NCBI GenBank assembly: GCA_947579605.1
Contig: OX388305.1
Span: 21,713,542-21,777,541, forward strand
Length of the DNA stretch: 64,000 nucleotides
From: Athripsodes cinereus
Taxonomy: Eukaryota; Arthropoda; Insecta; Trichoptera; Leptoceridae
Reading direction: 5' to 3'
Shown here piece after piece: positions 57,772-64,000 of this stretch. Numbering within the stretch: the first letter of the stretch is position 1; each line of letters opens with the position of its first letter. Both the position numbers and the translations under genes were made by a program. The notes beneath the pieces were generated by a model. The model made no database searches. It had not been told where the DNA came from and was given only the letters and a program-made list of their open reading frames with translations.

Positions 57772-59001
57772 ATGGAAACCAGAATGAAGAAATTAACTGC
57801 TACAAAGCTGCTGGTGAAGACCTCTGGTATAAGATCGGCACCGGTATCTAGAGATTCCTCACCACATGCGACAGATACGGTGGCGTCGGCAGAGGGTGTT
57901 TCCATCGGCAGGGGGAGTGCTTTTGTACTGGATTCGAATGTGAAGAGGCCTGCATCGGAGGGGGCTGGAATTGTTGAATTGTGTGACAGAATTATTGATT
58001 CGCAGAATATAACTGATATAAAGGAATTGGCAAGGGACATAAAAAAATTAGCTCTGCAACAATTCTCTGGAAAGACAAACGATGCGATTGAGGTGAGATC
58101 TGCATTGGAGAATATTAAAGTTCAGTTAAAACAACAAAGCATAAAAGTAGAACATGTACTCGATGTATGCAGAGCTTCTCAGACTGGTGGACGGGTGGAT
58201 GTAGCCCCTCTCAGTTACGCACAGATGGCTTCTTTGACGAAAGTGAAAGATGAGACACATTCTATGGTTATATCCTCCGTGGATCCAGTTAAAGGAAGTA
58301 ATGAGCTGGAGGGTTTATTCAAACGAAGTGTTAATGTACGATCGCTGGGCGTGGGAGTGTCGGCTGTCAGGCATATAGCTGGGCAGAAAAGGCTCCTCGT
58401 GTCCTGTCCAACTGCGGATGACAGGGACATCATCTTCAAGCACTTACAGACTACTTCGGGCGCAGACATAAAGGTAGAGGAAAGTAAAAAAAGGAATCCG
58501 ATTGTGGCAATAAGAGGTATAATAAAGAGTATAAATGAGCAAGAACTCAACGACTACTTGTTCTCACAAAACAAATTAATTAAAACTGATAATAATAATA
58601 CACTAAAAATACGATATCGAAAGAAACACAGGAACTCTTTGCTGTGCACTGTTGTGTGTTCTTGCCCACCCGAGCTTTATAGTGACCTGCTTCGACTGGG
58701 GAGAATCAGCATAGGATACCAGCGATTGACTGTGGAAGATGAGAGTCCTCTGACAATGTGTTTTAAATGTCAACAGTATGGTCACACCCAGAAGGTATGC
58801 AGAAACGCTGAAGCATGTGCATTCTGCATGGGTGGACACGCATCGATGGAGTGCCCGGATAGGGATACAAAGAGACTCTGCATAAATTGCAGAGATAAAG
58901 GATTCAATCACGCACATTCTACTTTTGATAAAAAGTGTCAAGTAAGAATGATAATGGATACAAGAGCTAGATCCATGATAGCATACCCAAGACATTGCTG
59001 A
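57772..59001 (+). CDS. LINE ORF1, gag-like RNA-binding protein
   Basis: This 409-residue nucleic-acid-binding protein should coat the retrotransposon RNA into a ribonucleoprotein and act as chaperone during target-primed reverse transcription (family knowledge). Residues ~1-125 are low-complexity, then helical and charged. Residues ~165-325 resemble the paired RRM-like folds of jockey-group gag proteins (VRHIAGQKRLLVSCPT and PIVAIRGIIKSINEQELNDY segments). Zinc knuckles follow: CFKCQQYGHTQKVC (330-343), CAFCMGGHASMEC (about 351-363), and a third, longer CINCRDKGFNH motif ending with a late Cys (about 373-393). The ATG at 57,772 is the first in frame after a TAA at 57,760. ORF2 starts 16 nt beyond the stop. 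An overlapping 95-codon frame at 57,564-57,851 is probably 5' UTR noise. Confidence 0.88.
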   Translation: METRMKKLTATKLLVKTSGIRSAPVSRDSSPHATDTVASAEGVSIGRGSAFVLDSNVKRPASEGAGIVELCDRIIDSQNITDIKELARDIKKLALQQFSGKTNDAIEVRSALENIKVQLKQQSIKVEHVLDVCRASQTGGRVDVAPLSYAQMASLTKVKDETHSMVISSVDPVKGSNELEGLFKRSVNVRSLGVGVSAVRHIAGQKRLLVSCPTADDRDIIFKHLQTTSGADIKVEESKKRNPIVAIRGIIKSINEQELNDYLFSQNKLIKTDNNNTLKIRYRKKHRNSLLCTVVCSCPPELYSDLLRLGRISIGYQRLTVEDESPLTMCFKCQQYGHTQKVCRNAEACAFCMGGHASMECPDRDTKRLCINCRDKGFNHAHSTFDKKCQVRMIMDTRARSMIAYPRHC

Positions 59002-59017
59002 GGTTATTGCATGCAAT

Positions 59018-61993
59018 ATGATGGAGGGTATTGATGCCTTTGAGCCAATAGAAACCATAACCACAAGTAGTACCGAAAAATGTCGTGAATACATTGGTTC
59101 TACATCGGACAGTTCTTTGAGTATAGTACACATAAACATTCGCAGTATAAATAAAAACTTCGACACATTTATTTTAGAATTATCAAACATAAATATAAAT
59201 TTCGGTGTAATTGTATTCACGGAGTGTTGGTCTGATGGTTCACATTTCAAAAAGCAGTTGGCGGGATACAAGGAGCATCATACAACAATTAGTTTTAATA
59301 GATCTGATGGAGTTATTGTGTTTGTTAGAGATGATTTGAAAGATGTTTGTGTGTGTGAACGCTCAGTCTGTGGTGCAAATTGTTTGAGGATTTGTTTGGG
59401 GGAGAGGGTTTCTGTCTTGGCAATTTACCGTCCTCCCAGTTTTGGAGATCTTGATGCCTTCATCACTTCTCTTGATGAGGAGTTGACTAACACTGGAACA
59501 CAGGTCTCGGCTATAATAGGAGACATTAACATAGACACTTCTCGTCCTGATTTGTTTGGCGTAAGATATTTATCAATGTTAGGAATACATGGGTATCTGC
59601 CTGCTATCCAAGCTGTTACGAGGCCTGCGTCGGGCTCTTGTTTGGATCACATAATGGTTAAGTGCGGTTCGAGGGTTACAGCACTGGTTTATGATTGTGA
59701 TATTACTGATCATAATGTAATTATGTGTCAATTATCAGACGTACTGGGTAATATGAGTAGCACTGCGGATTGTGGGGTTAGAGAAAAAATCATTTATGAC
59801 TATATTAGAATTAAAGACAAAATTAGACAAGCAGACTGGAGTGAAGTATTAAATTGTAACAATGTGGACATTGGGGTAAATAGATTTGTAACTATCATGA
59901 CGAGTTGCATAAATGAGGGTGCAAACAAGAAAAAAACTTATAAAAATAGTAAATATAAAAAATTAAAGCCATGGATAACTTCATCATTGATAGATCTGAT
60001 TAGAAGAAGAAACAAATTACACCTTCTGGTGAGAAACAATAGAAATGATATGTCTCTCATGACTCAATATATTAAAATGAGAGGTATTTGCAAATTGGCT
60101 ATCAGTGAAGCAAAATATGATTACTACGGCGGTAAAATAGCTAATGCAGGTGGTAACTTGAAAAAAATATGGGAAACTGTTCGAGAGTGTACCGACACGT
60201 GTAAAGAAAGGGATATTAAAATCGAATCTATTAAAGTACATGACAAAGAATTTAGATTTACAGAGCAATCTGACATTGTAGTTAATAAGTTCAATAATTA
60301 TTTTTGTAATGTGGGAAAGGAATTAGCTGAAAAAATAATGTCGAATACTTCCAGGAGCGACGAAGAACTGGCAGATGACATTGATACATTGAATGGTCCA
60401 ATTGGTTCTTTTTTTCTTTGCCCTGTTACAGAGACTGAGATCACTAAACAAATTAGTTCTCTAAAAAATACACAGTCTTCCGGAATTGATATGATCACAT
60501 CTGTCATGTTAAAATTGTGCAAGGGGAATGTGGCGGTACCACTGGCACACTTGTATAATCTGTGTATGGCGGGTGGTGTTTATCCGGAATGCCTTAAGCA
60601 GGCAATTGTGGTTCCAATATACAAAGGTGGTGACAAGAAACTTCTCTCAAATTATCGTCCAATTTCGCTACTAAGTACCTTATCGAAGGTGTTTGAGAGG
60701 ACGATTGGCCAACGCCTGCGTCAATATCTAGAAGAGAAAAAATTCTTTTCGCCGGGACAGTTCGGATTTCGTCCAGGGTTGTGTACACAAGATGCCGTTC
60801 TGGAACTAACGAACTGCATAACGAGCCATTTGGAGAGAAGGGAGAAATGCATTGCAATCTTTCTAGACTTAGCTAAGGCATTTGATACGGTGTCACACAA
60901 AATCTTACTCCGAAAGCTGGAGGCGGTGGGAGTTAGGGGATTGGCTCAAAAATTCTTTCATAGCTATCTTCAAAATCGCAGACAATTTATTAGGATAGGA
61001 AATATTGTGAGCAACTCAGACTCACTCTTGTTCGGCGTTCCACAAGGGAGTACTCTTGGTCCCCTCTTATTTTTAATATACGTTAATGACCTTTGTAGTT
61101 TGGGTATTGGAGGTCGGATTGTATCGTTTGCTGATGACACTGCACTAATTTTTAATGGCCACACATGGACGGATGCGTGTCAGCAAGCTGAGAGAGGCTT
61201 GAGGATAGTTAGCGAATGGCTTTCTAGTCATTTGCTCACCCTTAATGTGGAAAAAACCAAATTTATTCCCTTTTCTCTGACAATGGGGGGTGCGATGCCG
61301 AATTTCGACAGCATAAGAATGCATTCATGTTCCAATGGCGGTGTTCAATGCTCGTGTCCGTCAATCAATAGTTGTGACAATATAAAATACCTGGGACTTA
61401 TTATTGATAAACATCTTAGGTGGGATAAGTATTTGGAGGTTCTCACGACGCGTCTGAGGAAGCTGCTGTATGTATTCGGGGTGTTGAGGCATGTAATGGA
61501 CGAAAATCGTATCAGATCTGTGTACTTTGCACTTTGCAATTCCATTCTCCTGTACGGGTTAGAGTGTTGGGGAGGTGCTGCTACCGTGCATCTCAGTTCT
61601 GTCAACATCATGCAGAAAGCGGTCCTCCGAGTTATGAGTGGTTCTAGATATATGAGTCCATCCGAGCCGTTGTTCAGACGCTTTAAGGTGTTAGATGTGA
61701 GACAGTTGTTTATTAGGTCAATTTTGTTGAAGACATTTGATAATGATGAAGAAACTTCCCAGACTATGCGTGTACTAAGGTCATCATATATAAACAGACG
61801 ACAGATCCCAAACAGGGGGACGGCGCTGGGACGGAGATCCTCTGAATATCTGGGTCCTAGAATGTTTAATAAATTACCCAGTGATCTGAGAGATTGTGTG
61901 AGTATGAGAGAGTTCAGGGTGTCTCTGACTGAGTGGTTGATGATGATTGGAAGAGAGAAGTCACAGACTGAACTATTTCACACATTGGTATAG
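59018..61993 (+). CDS. LINE ORF2, endonuclease-reverse transcriptase
   Basis: This 991-residue enzyme nicks target DNA and reverse transcribes the element RNA at the nick. The apurinic-type endonuclease fills residues ~34-240: HINIRS with N40, FTECW with E69, GDIN with D169 and N171, and TDH with D231 and H232. The reverse transcriptase spans ~480-780: VVPIYKGGDKKLLSNYRPIS, the FLDLAKAFDTVSH motif A with D617, GVPQGSTLGPLLFLIYVNDL (motif B), and FADD (704-707) with catalytic D706 and D707. A LYGLECWGG segment follows in the C-terminal domain. All catalytic positions are present and no stop or frameshift interrupts it. The ATG at 59,018 is assigned as start; the frame is open from 58,982, so it overlaps the ORF1 end by about 20 nt in the +1 frame, leaving coupled reinitiation or frameshifting possible. 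Confidence 0.93.
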   Translation: MMEGIDAFEPIETITTSSTEKCREYIGSTSDSSLSIVHINIRSINKNFDTFILELSNININFGVIVFTECWSDGSHFKKQLAGYKEHHTTISFNRSDGVIVFVRDDLKDVCVCERSVCGANCLRICLGERVSVLAIYRPPSFGDLDAFITSLDEELTNTGTQVSAIIGDINIDTSRPDLFGVRYLSMLGIHGYLPAIQAVTRPASGSCLDHIMVKCGSRVTALVYDCDITDHNVIMCQLSDVLGNMSSTADCGVREKIIYDYIRIKDKIRQADWSEVLNCNNVDIGVNRFVTIMTSCINEGANKKKTYKNSKYKKLKPWITSSLIDLIRRRNKLHLLVRNNRNDMSLMTQYIKMRGICKLAISEAKYDYYGGKIANAGGNLKKIWETVRECTDTCKERDIKIESIKVHDKEFRFTEQSDIVVNKFNNYFCNVGKELAEKIMSNTSRSDEELADDIDTLNGPIGSFFLCPVTETEITKQISSLKNTQSSGIDMITSVMLKLCKGNVAVPLAHLYNLCMAGGVYPECLKQAIVVPIYKGGDKKLLSNYRPISLLSTLSKVFERTIGQRLRQYLEEKKFFSPGQFGFRPGLCTQDAVLELTNCITSHLERREKCIAIFLDLAKAFDTVSHKILLRKLEAVGVRGLAQKFFHSYLQNRRQFIRIGNIVSNSDSLLFGVPQGSTLGPLLFLIYVNDLCSLGIGGRIVSFADDTALIFNGHTWTDACQQAERGLRIVSEWLSSHLLTLNVEKTKFIPFSLTMGGAMPNFDSIRMHSCSNGGVQCSCPSINSCDNIKYLGLIIDKHLRWDKYLEVLTTRLRKLLYVFGVLRHVMDENRIRSVYFALCNSILLYGLECWGGAATVHLSSVNIMQKAVLRVMSGSRYMSPSEPLFRRFKVLDVRQLFIRSILLKTFDNDEETSQTMRVLRSSYINRRQIPNRGTALGRRSSEYLGPRMFNKLPSDLRDCVSMREFRVSLTEWLMMIGREKSQTELFHTLV

Positions 61994-62057
61994 ATTGAGT
62001 GAAGGATGAATGATATTAGAAATTATGTTGTTAATTATTATGTAATGTCCTTAAATC

Positions 62058-62087
62058 GCCTCAACACAGGCATACGCCTAGTGAGGC
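62058..62087 (+). promoter_or_regulatory. 3' UTR stem-loop of the LINE
   Basis: GCCTCA (62,058-62,063) pairs with TGAGGC (62,082-62,087), and inside it AGGC (62,068-62,071) pairs with GCCT (62,076-62,079). A structured 3' UTR ahead of a microsatellite tail is the likely recognition signal for the element's own reverse transcriptase, as known for stringent-type LINEs. Confidence 0.65.
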
Positions 62088-62138
62088 TATCAAATATGTT
62101 AATTATGTTATGTTAAATATGTATGTAGAATGAAAATT

Positions 62139-62168
62139 AATAATAAATAAATAAATAAATAAATAAAT
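62139..62168 (+). repeat. LINE 3' microsatellite tail
   Basis: An AATAATAAATAAATAAATAA run ends in ATATGG. It closes the retrotransposon and probably arose by slippage during target-primed reverse transcription. Confidence 0.85.
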
Positions 62169-62170
62169 AT

Positions 62171-63512
62171 GGTTTGAATTTTAAAAAATATGTTTATTTA
62201 CATTATGTAGGTATTATGTTCACAAATATATTGTACAAAATTTCACAAAAGCTACAATTGTTTGATTACTTTATATCCTATCATAACTGATAATTTCTTT
62301 AGCATTTTCATTAAAAAGATAAAATCATTTTTTTATTCTATGTGACTTACATTCATAAAATATAACAAAAATACAGAATCAAAACGTAAAAATTGAAATT
62401 GTCATAACAATATAAAAAAAACCTTTGTCCCATTTAATAAACTTATTAAGATAAAAAATGTGTTCCTCAATTTGTAGAAATTCAATAACCCAACCATAAG
62501 TGTCTTATAAGTATGTCAAATGAAGTAAAAATAATATTATTATGGTTATAAATTAAATGTATTGTGTAATTCATTGTAGATTTATTCCGAAGTATAATAA
62601 AGTAAAGGCAATAAAATGTTACACCTAGCGAATTATATGAGTTTGTTTTTATAGACCATGTGTCCAAAACGACTTTTGTTCATTTCGTGACGAATAAAGA
62701 TCGAAATATTCGAATTATTAAGTAGAATTTTGGAATAGGTACTTTATTCACGTTGTTCAATGTTGGATTTTCAAATTTCTATTTATAAAACAACACACTC
62801 ATTGAATCCAAACCTTCTGTAATACACATTTTATTTACATTACACAGAGCTTATTTCAATCTACATACGTTAATTTCTGAGAATTTCAATAAAACATGAA
62901 AAAGTTATATCAAAGAGAGACTATTCATCAAAATACCCATCCGTTCTTCTAAATATTTTTTAAAGATGAATTTGAAATAAAAAAGGAGAATGCGACATTT
63001 GAATCCTTTGATAAGAAGTAATTTCGAACATTGACTACTTGGAAAGACAATAAAAGTTTTTTTTTATTCCAATATCGTCTCGTTTTATTTGCTATAAAAA
63101 ATAGCTTAAAATAATATAATAACAATTAAACTATTCGTATAAATCTTAAAGAGTATGTGACATAATGGGAGCTTTTTGATACGAATACAATCGAATCAAA
63201 TCTAAATTGGATCCGTTAAAATATACTTATTGTCTTTGAAAATCGAAAAGTTTAATAATTGAGGAGATTGATGATTCTTTTTTTAATATCACAGATCATT
63301 TAATTCCCATCTTCCGCAATTCAATAAATTTTCTTTGTGGTACAATTTTTCAGAGGAAAAGGTATTTCTCTTTATTCTTTATTATACGTCTATTTTAAAT
63401 TCCATTTAGTTCCATATTTATCCACGAAGTTGGCTGACGGATATTTTCTGTAAACACAATGATTATTTATTTTTTTACCTCTACTTAAAATTTTATGTCG
63501 AAAGGTATATTC
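62171..63512. other. AT-rich spacer, no gene seen
   Basis: No coding or repeat content was recognised. Confidence 0.5.
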
Positions 63513-63514
63513 TT

Positions 63515-63630
63515 CTTCTTTTGCCTGGCCTTGTTCCTATCATCTGAGGTCGGCTCTGCTGATTCTTAGTGTAATTTTATTGTGGACAACCAGGTTAACA
63601 AGGATCTGGCTGGTCTTTTGGATTGTTCCT
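63515..63630 (-). mobile_element. Possible LINE 3' fragment
   Basis: The minus strand reads ISRADLR, two stops, then EQGQAKEEE, ending in an AAGAAGAAGAA run. R-A-D-P/L-x ... G-x-A-K-x-x-x followed by purine-rich repeats is a frequent LINE C-terminus. The segment TCAGATGATAGGAACAAGGC is GC-richer than its surroundings. The call is tentative because only one short block fits. Confidence 0.4.
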
Positions 63631-63631
63631 C

Positions 63632-64000
63632 TGTATCTTAAGAAACAAACTGTTTTTATTTTTCTCTTCTTTTAATTTTTTGTATCTACTTTAAAGTCAC
63701 CGTAAAGTCTTTTTGCGATGTGGAAACACAGCTAACCTTCCGTTCCGTGGATGTTAAAATTTGGGATTCTGATACTGTTGACCCCTTGGACGTCTTCTCT
63801 TTCCCATCTCTGAATCGGTATCTTTACTCCGTCAAACATGTTAAAATGAAAATTATCTGTGCAGCGCTGGGTGAGAAAATTTGTAACCAAATATTAAAAG
63901 AAAAAGCTTACCTATGCGAAATAAATTATTTAACTCTATAAAGAGTAGAATACTTAACCTATATAAGTATCTGAAAAAGGTATACAGAAACAAAAATTTA
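63632..64000. other. Window end, no gene seen
   Basis: A 73-codon plus frame (63,720-63,941; METQLTFRSVDVKIWDSDTV at its start) has somewhat balanced composition, but it lacks a motif, upstream signals or a second exon. It is left unassigned. Confidence 0.4.

Larger units (their letters stand above)
57520..62170 (+). mobile_element. Complete non-LTR retrotransposon (jockey/CR1/L2 group)
   Basis: This ~4.65 kb unit contains a GC-richer 5' UTR, ORF1, ORF2, a 3' UTR hairpin and an (AAATA/AAAT)n tail. The 5' border is estimated from the composition change near GATCTTCGGTCGACGCTGGG (57,522-57,541). The 3' border is the end of the microsatellite. Two-ORF structure with an AP-type endonuclease places it in the jockey superfamily in the broad sense. 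A microsatellite tail after a 3' hairpin is more like L2/CR1-type relatives (Daphne, Crack, Kiri and similar) than true Jockey, which ends in poly(A). No TSD was found, which is usual for such tails. Both ORFs are uninterrupted. Confidence 0.88.

Noticed and set aside
57564..57851. 95-codon frame overlapping the start of ORF1
   Set aside because: It lies in the 5' UTR of the LINE in another frame and shows no gag motif. ORF1 from 57,772 explains the region.
58603..59271. 222-codon minus frame over ORF1/ORF2
   Set aside because: It is antisense to an intact LINE. The plus strand carries the recognisable domains.

Overview
The window looks like AT-rich (about 30% GC by eye) nuclear DNA of an insect, most likely a moth or butterfly. 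Three observations point that way. There are no operons, densely packed genes or bacterial signals. Short runs built on TAGGTACCTAC and GTACCTACCTA are scattered throughout, as in many lepidopteran genomes. The repeats are LINE fragments, tRNA-headed SINEs, hAT and Tc1 MITEs. No complete host gene is visible, so the segment is best read as intergenic DNA and/or long intron filled with transposon debris. The order is inferred from composition and repeat style, not from a marker gene.

The one fully intact coding unit is a non-LTR retrotransposon at about 57,520-62,170. It has a gag-like ORF1 (RRM-like middle, three zinc knuckles), an ORF2 with an apurinic-type endonuclease and a reverse transcriptase whose catalytic residues are all present, a 3' UTR hairpin and an (AAATA/AAAT)n tail. 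It could still be autonomous.

The window is dominated by two partner families. A second LINE (RTE-like, here RTE-A) occurs as about ten 5'-truncated, deleted, inverted or tandemly amplified pieces (14.8, 15.1, 25.8, 31.6, 35.2, 37.9, 41.7, 46.3, 47.4, 50.2 and 53.1 kb). The 41.7 kb copy keeps an open 365-codon RT C-terminal frame. A non-autonomous ~250 bp retroposon (here SINE1) occurs in about a dozen copies. Its last ~40 bp, including the TATAG-type microsatellite, match the RTE-A 3' end, which suggests SINE1 is mobilised by RTE-A. Twice RTE-A has inserted into a SINE1 copy, each time with a recognisable target-site duplication (TSD).

Other mobile DNA: two hAT-type MITEs with perfect 8-bp TSDs (1,661-2,056 and 15,967-16,222); a Tc1-type MITE flanked by TA (51,780-52,195); two further tRNA-derived SINE families (SINE2 at 19.4 and 28.1 kb, SINE3 at 10.2, 11.3, 44.7 and 51.0 kb); and C-terminal scraps of several other LINEs (3.6, 4.9, 10.1, 16.9, 36.5, 41.0 and 63.5 kb). 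Two strong inverted repeats (33.5 and 49.4 kb) fit no named family.

Host signals are few but worth following. There is a TATA/initiator pair with a short signal-peptide-like ORF at 30.8-31.0 kb (+). A GC-richer 67-nt segment at 41,184-41,250 (+) has strong splice sites and one open frame. A possible last exon lies at 17,575-17,664 (+) behind a perfect TACTAAC branch point. Two minus-strand sites (24.6 and 44.4 kb) share an almost identical acceptor fused to CAG|GTATGTACTC and each has a 5' splice site 64-69 nt downstream, the layout of recursive splice sites or of duplicated short exons.
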